Shown piece by piece: positions 25,120-33,764 of a stretch of 45,764 nt of DNA. Every line of letters begins with the position of its first letter. Positions within the stretch are counted from its first letter, which is position 1. This DNA comes from an uncultured Prevotellaceae bacterium. Lineage in GTDB: Bacteria; Bacteroidota; Bacteroidia; Bacteroidales; Bacteroidaceae. The DNA lies in contig CALEPV010000005.1 in the NCBI GenBank assembly GCA_937910905.1, forward strand, positions 1-45,764, written 5' to 3'. Position numbers and translations under genes: made by a program. The notes under the pieces are model-generated. The model made no database searches. It saw nothing but the letters and a program-made list of their open reading frames with translations, and was not told where the DNA came from.

Positions 25120-25272
25120 GACCCCCTCCCCGCTCCCCTTCAAGGTGGAGTGTGGTTACCGTAAGACAACTGTAGTGTCCTCAGCGTAAGGCATGGGGTG
25201 ATACCTGTTATAAATTAAACGTTAAGCCCTCTGTCCTGAAAGGTGACCGCACTCCCCCTTGAGGGGGAGCGG
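25120..25272. repeat. GC-rich inverted-repeat element, copy 2 (MITE-like)
   Basis: The left end GACCCCCTCCCCGCTCCCC...GGTTACC and right end GGTGACCGCACTCCCCCTTG...GGGGGAGCGG are imperfect inverted repeats, the same design as the element at 11420-11550; the right halves share GGTGACC(G)(C)ACTCCC and TTGAGGG. The centre is unrelated and non-coding. The right end lacks the final GGGTC. It separates kdgK from kdgA. Confidence 0.65.
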
Positions 25273-25285
25273 AAATGTGGGCCGA

Positions 25286-26308
25286 TTATCTCTGCACCCT
25301 GCCGTTGGCATTGCCGCCGGCCAGAGCTTCTACTTCGTCTACTGAAACGAGGTTGAAGTCGCCATTGATGGTGTGTTTCAGTGCCGATGCAGCTACAGCG
25401 AACTCAAGAGCCTCGCCCTGTGTCGGCTTGGTGAGCAGGCCGTGTATCAAACCGCCAGAGAAGCTGTCGCCACCACCCACACGGTCAATGATCGGGTCGA
25501 TGTCGTAGCGCTTCGACTGGTAGAACTCCTTGCCATCGAATATCAAAGCCTTCCAGCCATTGTGCGTGGCAGAGAAGCTCTCACGCAGAGTAGATACGAC
25601 ATACTTGAAGCCAAACTCTTCGCGCATCTGACGGAAGATACCCTCGTAGCCAGCGGCATCGGTCTTGCCACCCTCTACATCAGCATCGGGCTTGAAGCCA
25701 AGGCACAGCTCAGCATCCTCTTCGTTGCCTATGCAGACATCCACGTACTGCATCAGCGGACGCATTACGCTTATTGCTTTCTCACTAGTCCACAGCTTCT
25801 TACGGAAGTTGAGGTCAACCGATACTGTAACTCCGTGACGCTTGGCAGCCTCGCAAGCCAAACGTGTCAGCTCGGCAGCCTTGTCGCTGATGGCCGGGGT
25901 GATGCCGCTCCAATGGAACCAATCGGCACCTTCCATGATTGCATCGAAGTCGAAGTCTTGTGGGGTAGCTTCTGCTATGGCACTGTGAGCACGGTCGTAG
26001 ATGACCTTGGACGGACGCATTGAAGCACCTGTCTCAGCGTAGTAAAGACCTATACGCTCACCGCCACGTGCTATATGTTTTGTGCATACTCCATAGCGAC
26101 GCATGGCATTGACGGCTATCTGGCCAATCTCATGCTTTGGCAATTTGGTCACAAACACAGCCTCGTGTCCATAGTTGGCCAGCGAAATAGCTACATTGGC
26201 TTCGCCTCCACCTGGGATGATACGGAAGCTCTCACTCTGGATAAAGCGGTCGTTGCCCGCAGGGCTGAGACGGAGCATCAACTCTCCCAGCGTTACAATC
26301 CTTGACAT
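25286..26308 (-). CDS. kdgK: 2-keto-3-deoxygluconate kinase, PfkB family
   Basis: 340 aa. PfkB sugar kinase: GGGEANVAISLANYG near the N terminus binds the sugar, and DRVGGGDSFSGGLIHGL holds the catalytic Asp and anion hole. Pairing with the KDPG aldolase indicates 2-keto-3-deoxygluconate as substrate, ATP as donor. The gene has a TAnnTTTG box 37-44 nt upstream. Confidence 0.9.
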   Translation of the reverse strand: MSRIVTLGELMLRLSPAGNDRFIQSESFRIIPGGGEANVAISLANYGHEAVFVTKLPKHEIGQIAVNAMRRYGVCTKHIARGGERIGLYYAETGASMRPSKVIYDRAHSAIAEATPQDFDFDAIMEGADWFHWSGITPAISDKAAELTRLACEAAKRHGVTVSVDLNFRKKLWTSEKAISVMRPLMQYVDVCIGNEEDAELCLGFKPDADVEGGKTDAAGYEGIFRQMREEFGFKYVVSTLRESFSATHNGWKALIFDGKEFYQSKRYDIDPIIDRVGGGDSFSGGLIHGLLTKPTQGEALEFAVAASALKHTINGDFNLVSVDEVEALAGGNANGRVQR

Positions 26309-26344
26309 AATTGTATCTCTTTGTTGGTTTTAATGAATACAGCG

Positions 26345-26352
26345 CAAAAGTA
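26345..26352 (-). promoter_or_regulatory. -7 box of kdgK
   Basis: The minus strand reads TACTTTTG, a full TAnnTTTG match, 37 nt upstream of the ATG. No clear TTTG at -33. Confidence 0.6.
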
Positions 26353-26391
26353 GTGATAATAATTTAACTAACAGCCATAGAGCAGCATTTT

Positions 26392-26423
26392 TTTGGTTTA
26401 TTGCCGTATATGTAATACCTTTG
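26392..26423 (+). promoter_or_regulatory. Promoter of the nhaC-rsmG-MBL-tgt-permease operon
   Basis: TTTG (26392-26395), exactly 20 bp, TACCTTTG (26416-26423). Transcription should begin about 10 nt before the ATG at 26441, so the leader is very short. Confidence 0.85.
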
Positions 26424-26440
26424 CCGAGATTTCACGAACT

Positions 26441-27739
26441 ATGAGGAGCCGCGGTATCATAGCATTAAGCCCCATGCTTGTGTTTCTGGTTGTCTACCTT
26501 GGTGGCAGCCTTGCCACAGGCGACTTCTACAGTATGCCCATTGCTGTAGCTTTCATGGCAGCATGTATATATGCGCTGGCCATCCTGCGGCGCGATAAAG
26601 ATGGAGGCAGCCTTGGCGAGCTGAGGAACCGCATAGACATCTTCTCGCACGGTGCTGGGCAGCCCAATATCATGCTCATGCTGTGGATATTCCTGCTTGC
26701 TGGAGCTTTTGCAGCATCGGCCAAACAGATGGGAGCCATCGATGCCACCGTGCAGCTGGCAATGCAGTGGCTGCCCGACAGATGGCTGCTGGCAGGGCTG
26801 TTCCTTGCGGCATGTTTCATATCATTGAGCATCGGAACCAGTGTAGGCACTATTGTTGCGCTCACTCCTATAGCCGCGGGCGTAGCCGAGGGTGCCGAAC
26901 TTAGCACAGCGATGGTCGTTGCGACTGTCGTGGGCGGAGCCTTCTTCGGTGACAACCTGAGCTTCATATCCGACACCACCATCATGGCCACCCGCACGCA
27001 GGGATGTCGCATGAGCGACAAGTTCCGTGTGAACTTCCGCATCGTTATGCCTGCAGCGATGGGAGCTCTGTTCATCTATGTGCTGATGGGAGCCGACGTA
27101 CATACACATGTGGACACTTCAGAGATCAATGCCATCAAGGTCCTGCCATATGTGGTAGTGCTGGTCACGGCACTTGCGGGCATTGATGTGATGGTGGTGC
27201 TGTGCACAGGCCTGCTACTGAGCGGCATCGTTGGCATCTGCTACGGAAGCTACGACATAATAGGCTGGTGCAAGGCTATGGGCGGAGGTATGCTCAACAT
27301 GTCGGAGCTAATCATCGTATCCATGCTGGCAGGCGGACTTATGGAGCTGATGCAGCGTGCTGGCGGACTGGACTATCTTATATGCCAACTCACCAAGCAT
27401 GTGCATAGCCGCCGTAGTGCAGAGTGCACCATTGGAGCACTGGCAGCCTTCACGGATGTGTGCACAGCCAACAATACTATTGCTATTCTTACGGTCGGGC
27501 CGCTGGCTCGACAGATGGCAGAGCGGTTCAATATCGACCCACGACGCAGTGCCAGCCTGCTGGACACCTTCTCATGCTTCACCCAAGCCCTGCTACCCTA
27601 CGGCGCACAACTGCTCATGGCATCAGGGCTGGCTGGAATCAACCCGCTGAACATCATACCGCATCTATACTATCCATTCCTTATGGGGATATGCACCGTA
27701 GGCAGTGTTGTCCTTCAACGAACCAAAACGACAGAATAA
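26441..27739 (+). CDS. nhaC: NhaC-family Na+/H+ antiporter
   Basis: 432 aa from the ATG at 26441; 16 in-frame codons upstream lie over the promoter and are excluded. About eleven membrane helices. Family signatures: SIGTSVGTIVALTPIA, GGAFFGDNLSFISDTTIMA and DVCTANNTIAILTVGPLA. It would exchange Na+ and H+ across the cytoplasmic membrane, in keeping with the Na+ circuit set up by the Nqr complex. The TAA overlaps the ATG of rsmG by one base. Confidence 0.88.
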   Translation: MRSRGIIALSPMLVFLVVYLGGSLATGDFYSMPIAVAFMAACIYALAILRRDKDGGSLGELRNRIDIFSHGAGQPNIMLMLWIFLLAGAFAASAKQMGAIDATVQLAMQWLPDRWLLAGLFLAACFISLSIGTSVGTIVALTPIAAGVAEGAELSTAMVVATVVGGAFFGDNLSFISDTTIMATRTQGCRMSDKFRVNFRIVMPAAMGALFIYVLMGADVHTHVDTSEINAIKVLPYVVVLVTALAGIDVMVVLCTGLLLSGIVGICYGSYDIIGWCKAMGGGMLNMSELIIVSMLAGGLMELMQRAGGLDYLICQLTKHVHSRRSAECTIGALAAFTDVCTANNTIAILTVGPLARQMAERFNIDPRRSASLLDTFSCFTQALLPYGAQLLMASGLAGINPLNIIPHLYYPFLMGICTVGSVVLQRTKTTE

Positions 27740-28362
27740 TGCAACACATCACCAAATACTTCCCTACCCTGACACCGGAGCAGCTCAGCCACTTCGAGGC
27801 ACTGGACGCTCTATATCACGACTGGAACTCGAAGATAAACGTCATCAGCCGAAAGGATATCGACAATCTCTACAAGCATCATGTGCTACACTCTCTAGCC
27901 ATTGCCAGAGTGGTTACCTTCCGCGCTGGCACGCGCATCATGGACCTCGGCACAGGTGGCGGCTTCCCTGGCATACCACTGGCTATCATGTACCCCGAAG
28001 CACAGTTCCACCTCGTGGACAGCATCGGCAAGAAGATACGAGTGTGCAACGAGGTGATAGCATCGCTAGGGCTCAAGAATGTGACAACACAACATGCACG
28101 TGCAGAGGAAGTTAAGGCCCTGCGGTTCGACTTCGTAGTGAGCCGTGCTGTGATGCCTCTGGCCGACCTCGTGAAGATATCCCAGCGCCATGTGGCTCGT
28201 GGTGGATGCAATGCGCTGCCCAATGGACTGATAGCGCTCAAGGGCGGCGAATTGGAGCGTGAGCGCCAGGCTGTACGCAGAGAAACCATCATAACACCCA
28301 TATCCACAATGTTCGCAGAAGACTACTTCGCAGAGAAGCAGGTAGTATATGTACCATTGTAG
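27739..28362 (+). CDS. rsmG: 16S rRNA (guanine-527 N7) methyltransferase
   Basis: 207 aa, starting at the ATG that shares a base with the nhaC stop. SAM-binding DLGTGGGFPGIPLAI, substrate region LHSLAIARV, FVVSRAVMPLADL and ALKGGELERE are all family signatures. It methylates G527 in 16S rRNA; loss gives low-level streptomycin resistance in other bacteria. Confidence 0.95.
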   Translation: MQHITKYFPTLTPEQLSHFEALDALYHDWNSKINVISRKDIDNLYKHHVLHSLAIARVVTFRAGTRIMDLGTGGGFPGIPLAIMYPEAQFHLVDSIGKKIRVCNEVIASLGLKNVTTQHARAEEVKALRFDFVVSRAVMPLADLVKISQRHVARGGCNALPNGLIALKGGELERERQAVRRETIITPISTMFAEDYFAEKQVVYVPL

Positions 28363-28382
28363 ACAGCTTAAACACAAACACT

Positions 28383-29030
28383 ATGCTTACCATCAAGACC
28401 TTTGAAGTCAATCCCCTACAGGAGAAATGCTACATACTGAGCGACCCGACCGGTGAAGCTGTTATCATAGACTGCGGTGCGTTCTATCCTGATGAGCTTA
28501 CCGCCATAGACCAATACATAGCAGACAACAATCTGCAACTGAAGGAGCATCTGCTGACACACGCACATTTTGACCACACCTTCGGGTGCGGACACATATA
28601 CGAGAAGTACGGCTTGAAGGCACGCTTCCATGTGGCCGACGACTTTATGTTCCACAACATTGAAGGCCAGCCCATGATGTATAAGCATCTACCCGCCCTG
28701 CATCGTGATCTGGGGCCGGCAGGAGAACATGTGGACACAACGACAGTCATACGCTTTGGCCAGCATGAGCTTAGCGTTTTGCTCACACCGGGGCACACTC
28801 AGGGCGGTGTCTGCTACTATTGCGCAGAAGAGCAAGTGCTGTTCAGCGGCGACAGCCTGTTCTATCGCGGCGTAGGCCGAACAGACCATCCTGGAGGTGA
28901 CCATGAGCAGCTGGTGCTGTCCTTGCGTGCCATGCTGGGCAGTTTGCCCGACGGCATAACAATCTATCCCGGACATGGGCCGATAACGACATCCGATGAC
29001 GAGCGCCGTGTCAATCCCTTCCTTATATAA
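28383..29030 (+). CDS. Metallo-beta-lactamase-fold hydrolase (glyoxalase II-like)
   Basis: 215 aa. Metal site: THAHFDHTFG, the His in LTPGHTQGGV, Asp in FSGDSLF, and His in YPGHGP. This is the set of the YcbL/GloB-like group. The usual substrates are thioesters such as S-lactoylglutathione, but the exact substrate cannot be told. Third gene of the operon, 20 nt after rsmG. Confidence 0.9.
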   Translation: MLTIKTFEVNPLQEKCYILSDPTGEAVIIDCGAFYPDELTAIDQYIADNNLQLKEHLLTHAHFDHTFGCGHIYEKYGLKARFHVADDFMFHNIEGQPMMYKHLPALHRDLGPAGEHVDTTTVIRFGQHELSVLLTPGHTQGGVCYYCAEEQVLFSGDSLFYRGVGRTDHPGGDHEQLVLSLRAMLGSLPDGITIYPGHGPITTSDDERRVNPFLI

Positions 29031-29042
29031 TTATATATATAT

Positions 29043-30173
29043 ATGACGTTCACTCTCGAAACGACAGATACACAATCATCGGCTCGTGCAGGTATGATAC
29101 ATACCAGTCACGGCACGATACACACTCCGATATTCATGCCTGTGGGCACCGTAGGCTCTGTGAAGGGCATACAGCTCAGAGACCTCTACGATGACATCAA
29201 TGCCGAAATCATACTGGGCAACACCTACCATCTGTACCTGCGGCCGGGCACGGATGTGCTGGAAGCGGCTGGCGGACTGCATAAATTCAACGGCTTCGAC
29301 CGTCCTATGCTTACTGACAGCGGCGGCTTTCAGGTGTTCTCACTCACCGGCATACGCAAGCTGCGCGAGGAGGGCTGCGAGTTCCGCAGCCACATCGACG
29401 GCTCCAAGCACTTCTTCTCACCAGAGCGTGTGATAGACATAGAGCGCAGCATCGGTGCCGACATAATGATGGCTTTCGACGAGTGCCCGCCCGGTACGGC
29501 AGAGTACTCCTACGCCAAGAAAAGTCTGGCACTGACACTGAACTGGCTGAACAGATGCGTACAGCGCTACCACGACACGGAGCCCAAGTACGGCTATCAT
29601 CAGGCCTTGTTCCCCATAGTGCAGGGCTGCACATACCGCGACCTTCGCACAGAGAGCGCAGAGAAAGTGGCAGAGATTGGTGCCGAGGGCAATGCCATAG
29701 GCGGACTGGCTGTGGGCGAACCTGCTGAGGTGATGTACGAGATGATAGAGCTGGTGAACAGCATCCTGCCGCATGACAGGCCGCGATACCTGATGGGCGT
29801 GGGCACACCTGTCAACATACTGGAAGCCATTGCGCTGGGCGTGGACATGTTCGACTGCGTGATGCCGTCGCGCAACGGACGCAACGCAATGCTCTTCACT
29901 GCCAACGGCACCCTGAACATGCGCAATGCCAAGTGGTCCACAGACTTCTCGCCAATCGACCCCGACGGACATTCCGCTATCGACACTCTCTACACGAAGG
30001 CATATCTGCATCACCTGTATAAGGCTCAGGAGCTTCTGGCCCTGCAACTGGGCACGCTGCACAACCTGGCATTCTACCTGTGGCTGGTGCGCGAAGCTCG
30101 CAGTCATATCATCGCAGGCGACTTCCGACAGTGGAAGGACCTGATGGTGCCGCGACTGAGCCAACGTCTATAA
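29043..30173 (+). CDS. tgt: tRNA-guanine transglycosylase, apparently without the zinc site
   Basis: 376 aa. It replaces G34 with preQ1 in tRNAs for Asp, Asn, His and Tyr. Seen: TDSGGFQVFSL with the catalytic-site Asp, AFDECPPGTAEYSYAKKS, GGLAVGEP, and DMFDCVMPSRNGRNAMLF with the nucleophile Asp. Most bacterial Tgt proteins then have CxCxxC and a His for zinc; here the stretch is DPDGHSAIDTLYTKAYLHHL, with no cysteine. Two of its substrates, tRNA-Asp and tRNA-Tyr, are encoded in this window. Confidence 0.95.
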   Translation: MTFTLETTDTQSSARAGMIHTSHGTIHTPIFMPVGTVGSVKGIQLRDLYDDINAEIILGNTYHLYLRPGTDVLEAAGGLHKFNGFDRPMLTDSGGFQVFSLTGIRKLREEGCEFRSHIDGSKHFFSPERVIDIERSIGADIMMAFDECPPGTAEYSYAKKSLALTLNWLNRCVQRYHDTEPKYGYHQALFPIVQGCTYRDLRTESAEKVAEIGAEGNAIGGLAVGEPAEVMYEMIELVNSILPHDRPRYLMGVGTPVNILEAIALGVDMFDCVMPSRNGRNAMLFTANGTLNMRNAKWSTDFSPIDPDGHSAIDTLYTKAYLHHLYKAQELLALQLGTLHNLAFYLWLVREARSHIIAGDFRQWKDLMVPRLSQRL

Positions 30174-30187
30174 TATGTATATGTAAT

Positions 30188-31309
30188 ATGTTGCAATCTC
30201 TGTTCAGGCGTGTGCGTCGCAACCTGTTCTCCAGGTTGGATCGCTACATCATATTCAAATTCCTCGGCACATATTTCTTCTCCATACTGCTCATCATATC
30301 CATCGCAGTGGTATTCGATTTCTCAGAGAATTCGGACAAGTTCACCATGAACCATGCGCCTTGGAGCGGCTTGATGCAGTACTATCTTAACTTCGTCCCC
30401 TTCTACGCCAATCTGTTCTCTGCCCTGTTCGTGTTCATCGCTGTGATATTCTTCACTTCGAAGCTAGCAGACAACAGCGAGATAATAGCCATGATGAGCA
30501 CCGGCATGAGTATAGGCCGTCTGCTTCGACCCTACATGCTGGCATCAGCCGTGATTGCCATTATGAGCTTTGAGCTTGGCACAGAGATTATCCCGAAGGG
30601 CTCGATCAAGCGGTTGGAGTTCGAGATGCGATATAAAAGCCGCAAGAAACCGCAGGTGGCAGAGCACGTGCAGATGCAGGTGGAGCCGGGTGTGATAGCC
30701 TACATCGACCACTTCGACGGTCAGCAGAAGAGCGGCTATCAGTTCTCGCTCGACCACATAGAGGGCAAACAACTCGTGAGCCACCTCACAGCGCAGCGCA
30801 TACAGTACGATACGCTGGCTGATGAGCGTTTTCACTGGAAGCTGTACCAAGTGAGGATTCGCACACTGCGCGGGCTGCACGAGCACATCGAGACCCGCTA
30901 CGAGATGGACAGCATGATACTCATGGAGCCGCAGGACTTCCTGATGACCAAGAACCACCAGCAGACTCTCACCAACAGCGAACTGCTGGAGTATGTGGAC
31001 AAGCAGCGTATGCGCGGCTCAGGCAACGTGAAGGTCTATCAGGTGGAGTATCACAAGCGCTTTGCCGACCCGTTTGCAGCCTTCATCCTGTCGTCCATAG
31101 GTCTGTTTATGAGTTTCCGCAAGCGCAAGGGCGGCATGGGCGGCTCGCTGGGCATAGGCCTTGCACTGTCGGCAACGTACATCATGTTCCAGACCATAGC
31201 CTCCAGCTTCGCCATCAACAGCAACTGGCCCCCCATCATAGCAGCATGGTTGCCCAACATCGTGTTCACCATAATTGCTGTATATCTGTATCGAAAAGCA
31301 CGGCGATAG
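30188..31309 (+). CDS. LptF/LptG-family permease
   Basis: 373 aa from the ATG at 30188; upstream in-frame codons lie inside tgt. Three N-terminal membrane helices (LDRYIIFKFLGTYFFSILLI first), a periplasmic beta-jellyroll domain (about 120-270), and three C-terminal helices. In the LPS export machine LptB2FG, this type of subunit extracts LPS from the inner membrane. LptF or LptG cannot be decided. Last gene of the operon. Confidence 0.9.
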   Translation: MLQSLFRRVRRNLFSRLDRYIIFKFLGTYFFSILLIISIAVVFDFSENSDKFTMNHAPWSGLMQYYLNFVPFYANLFSALFVFIAVIFFTSKLADNSEIIAMMSTGMSIGRLLRPYMLASAVIAIMSFELGTEIIPKGSIKRLEFEMRYKSRKKPQVAEHVQMQVEPGVIAYIDHFDGQQKSGYQFSLDHIEGKQLVSHLTAQRIQYDTLADERFHWKLYQVRIRTLRGLHEHIETRYEMDSMILMEPQDFLMTKNHQQTLTNSELLEYVDKQRMRGSGNVKVYQVEYHKRFADPFAAFILSSIGLFMSFRKRKGGMGGSLGIGLALSATYIMFQTIASSFAINSNWPPIIAAWLPNIVFTIIAVYLYRKARR

Positions 31310-31349
31310 CTGCAAAAGCTTACACAATGCCAAGTTATTACGCCATACG

Positions 31350-31381
31350 CTTGCAGATTCGGCATATAAGCCGTACCTTTG
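31350..31381 (+). promoter_or_regulatory. Promoter of the his operon
   Basis: CTTG, 20 bp, TACCTTTG (31374-31381). Transcription should begin about 25 nt before the leader peptide, and about 195 nt before hisG. Confidence 0.8.
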
Positions 31382-31410
31382 CGGCGATTTAACAGTACAG
31401 CACATACGTA

Positions 31411-31452
31411 ATGACAGTTCTGTTTGCATACCACCATCATCACGACGAGTAG
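31411..31452 (+). CDS. hisL: His operon leader peptide with four His codons in a row
   Basis: ATG ... TAG encodes the 13-residue peptide MTVLFAYHHHHDE. Four consecutive His codons (CAC CAT CAT CAC) placed before a terminator hairpin and hisG is the hallmark of ribosome-mediated transcription attenuation: when charged tRNA-His is scarce, ribosomes stall on the His codons and the terminator does not form. The window shows promoter, leader, a middle hairpin (TTATGC 31477-31482 with GCATAA 31494-31499) and the terminator in the right order. Confidence 0.85.
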   Translation: MTVLFAYHHHHDE

Positions 31453-31507
31453 CACACTACACGGCGACTGATGACGTTATGCACCACCTTACAGCATAAT
31501 ACTTTCC

Positions 31508-31547
31508 GCAGGCTTGCCGTGATACCATACGGTGAGCCTGCTTTGTT
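31508..31547 (+). terminator. His operon attenuator
   Basis: GCAGGCTTGCCGT and ACGGTGAGCCTGC pair as a 13-bp stem with two G-T pairs and an 8-nt loop (31508-31541), followed by TTTGTT. It lies 55 nt after the leader peptide stop and 39 nt before hisG. Confidence 0.82.
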
Positions 31548-31585
31548 AATCCCACAATGTATAATCCACAACGCACAGTTTTATA

Positions 31586-32437
31586 ATGATTAGAATCGCT
31601 GTTCAATCCAAGGGACGCCTCAATGAGGACTCCATGACCTTGCTGGCAGAGGCCGGCATCAAGATACCATCCAGCAAACGCACACTGCTGGTGCAATCGC
31701 CCAACTTTCCGCTGGAGATACTCTATCTGCGCGACGACGACATACCGCAGTCGGTGGCTACAGGCGTTGCCGACCTGGGCATCGTGGGCGAGAACGAACT
31801 GATGGAGCGGCAGGAGGATGCCGAGGTGGTGCGCAGGCTGGGCTTCAGCAAGTGCCGTCTGTCGCTGGCCATACCCAAGGCCGAGCAGTACGACGGCGTG
31901 CAGTGGTTCCAAGGCAAGAAGATAGCCACCAGCTATCCTGTGATACTGCGCCGCTATCTGCAGGAGCAGGGCGTGCAGGCCGATGTGCACGTAATCACTG
32001 GCTCCGTAGAGATCAGTCCTGGCATCGGGCTCGCTGATGCCATATTCGACATCGTGTCAAGCGGCTCTACACTTGTGAGCAACAACCTGCGCGAGGTCGA
32101 GGTGGTGGTGCAGAGTGAGGCTCTGCTCATAGCCAACAAGCAGCTGGACAGCGACAAGCGTGCCATACTGGACGAGCTGCTGTTCCGCATTGAGGCTGTC
32201 AAGGCTGCAGAGGACAAGAAGTACGTGCTGATGAACGTGCCGTCCGACCGCCTGCAGGATGTGATTGCTGTGCTGCCCGGAGCCAAGAGTCCCACCGTGA
32301 TGCCGCTGGCCACCGAGGGCTGGAACAGCGTGCACACCGTGATAGACGAGCGCCGGTTCTGGGAGGTTATCAGCCAGCTGAAGGCTCTGGGTGCGCAAGG
32401 CATACTCGTAATCCCAATAGAAAAGATGATACTATGA
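31586..32437 (+). CDS. hisG: ATP phosphoribosyltransferase, long form
   Basis: 283 aa, first enzyme of histidine synthesis: ATP plus PRPP to phosphoribosyl-ATP. It starts MIRIAVQSKGRLNEDSM, has DLGIVGENEL and the PRPP loop DIVSSGSTL, and carries the C-terminal regulatory domain (about 210-283), so it is the long form that does not need HisZ and is inhibited by histidine. ATGA overlap with hisD. Confidence 0.97.
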   Translation: MIRIAVQSKGRLNEDSMTLLAEAGIKIPSSKRTLLVQSPNFPLEILYLRDDDIPQSVATGVADLGIVGENELMERQEDAEVVRRLGFSKCRLSLAIPKAEQYDGVQWFQGKKIATSYPVILRRYLQEQGVQADVHVITGSVEISPGIGLADAIFDIVSSGSTLVSNNLREVEVVVQSEALLIANKQLDSDKRAILDELLFRIEAVKAAEDKKYVLMNVPSDRLQDVIAVLPGAKSPTVMPLATEGWNSVHTVIDERRFWEVISQLKALGAQGILVIPIEKMIL

Positions 32438-33720
32438 AGCTCTATCAGTACCCCACAGCCTCGCAGCTGGCAGAGATAATCAAGCGTCCCACCAAGGACA
32501 GTGCCGACCTCACAGCCACCGTGAGAGCCATACTCGACGATGTGCGCGAGCGTGGCAATCAGGCTGTGATAGAATACGAGCAGCGCTTCGACAAGGCCGC
32601 TCTATCGTCGCTGGCTGTCACGGAGCAGGAGTTCGCAGAAGCCGAATTGCTGGTTAGCGACGAGCTGAAGGCAGCCCTGCAGCAGGCACACGACAACATA
32701 GCACGCTTCCATGCTGCCCAGCGCTATGCAGGCATCGAGGTGGAGACTGTGGCTGGTGTCAGATGCTGGCAGCGTAGCGTGGCCATAGAACGTGTGGGGC
32801 TGTATGTGCCAGGCGGCACAGCACCTCTGTTCTCCACTGTGCTGATGCTGGCCACGCCTGCACGCATAGCAGGCTGTGCCGACATAGTGCTCTGCACCCC
32901 ACCCCGCTCCGACGGCTCCGTGCATCCCGCCATACTGGTGGCAGCACGTATAGCCGGAGTGACCAAGGTGATGAAGACTGGCGGTGTGCAAGCCATCGCA
33001 GCAATGGCCTACGGCACGGAGAGTGTGCCCAAGGTGAGCAAGATATTCGGTCCCGGCAATCAGTACGTGCAGTGCGCCAAGCAGCTAGTGTCGCTGGGCG
33101 ATGTAGCCATCGACATGCCAGCTGGCCCCAGCGAGGTGGCTGTCGTAGCAGACAGCACGGCCAGCGCCTCGTTCATCGCTGCCGACCTGCTGTCGCAGGC
33201 AGAGCATGGAGTGGACTCGCAAGTGCTGCTAGTGACCACCAGCGAGAGTGTGTACACTACGATTGGCGACGAGCTGGACCGCCAGCTTTCGGCACTGCCA
33301 CGCTGTGGCATCGCAACACAGGCACTCGACAACAGCCGCATAGTGCTGGTGAGCGACCTCGATGCTGCGCTGGACATAGTGAACCGCTACGCCCCAGAGC
33401 ATCTCATACTGGAGATAGCCGACCCGCACGCCTTTGCCGGCCGCGTGGTCAACTCCGGCAGCATATTCCTGGGCCATCTGACACCCGAAAGCGCAGGCGA
33501 CTATGCCTCGGGCACCAACCACACCCTGCCCACCAACGGCTATGCTACGGCCTACAGCGGTGTGAACCTCGACTCCTTCTGCCGTAAGATTACGTATCAG
33601 GAGCTGACAGCCGAGGGCATACGCTCCATAGGACGCACCGTAGAGCTGATGGCAGAAGCCGAGGCGCTGTATGCCCACAAGAACGCAATGACCCTGCGCA
33701 TCAACTCCACCCAGCCGTAG
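32434..33720 (+). CDS. hisD: Histidinol dehydrogenase
   Basis: 428 aa, the usual length. It oxidises L-histidinol to L-histidine with two NAD+. Seen: GLYVPGGTAPLFSTVLM, GPGNQYVQCAKQ, DMPAGPSEVAV and the catalytic His in YAPEHLILEI. Starts 4 nt inside hisG. Confidence 0.97.
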   Translation: MKLYQYPTASQLAEIIKRPTKDSADLTATVRAILDDVRERGNQAVIEYEQRFDKAALSSLAVTEQEFAEAELLVSDELKAALQQAHDNIARFHAAQRYAGIEVETVAGVRCWQRSVAIERVGLYVPGGTAPLFSTVLMLATPARIAGCADIVLCTPPRSDGSVHPAILVAARIAGVTKVMKTGGVQAIAAMAYGTESVPKVSKIFGPGNQYVQCAKQLVSLGDVAIDMPAGPSEVAVVADSTASASFIAADLLSQAEHGVDSQVLLVTTSESVYTTIGDELDRQLSALPRCGIATQALDNSRIVLVSDLDAALDIVNRYAPEHLILEIADPHAFAGRVVNSGSIFLGHLTPESAGDYASGTNHTLPTNGYATAYSGVNLDSFCRKITYQELTAEGIRSIGRTVELMAEAEALYAHKNAMTLRINSTQP

Positions 33721-33729
33721 CCCATCCTT

Positions 33730-33764
33730 CATTCGTCAATCATCATTCTTCATTCCTCATTCAT
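33730..33764 (+). repeat. Five heptamers ending at the hisC start codon
   Basis: CATTCGT, CAATCAT, CATTCTT, CATTCCT, CATTCAT in exact register; the hisC ATG is the very next base. The hisD stop is only 9 nt upstream, so the array is essentially the whole gap. Confidence 0.9.

Noticed and set aside
31411..31452. HHHH run taken as a cloning His-tag artefact
   Set aside because: It lies in a 13-codon leader between a promoter and an attenuator directly upstream of hisG, and mixes CAC and CAT codons.
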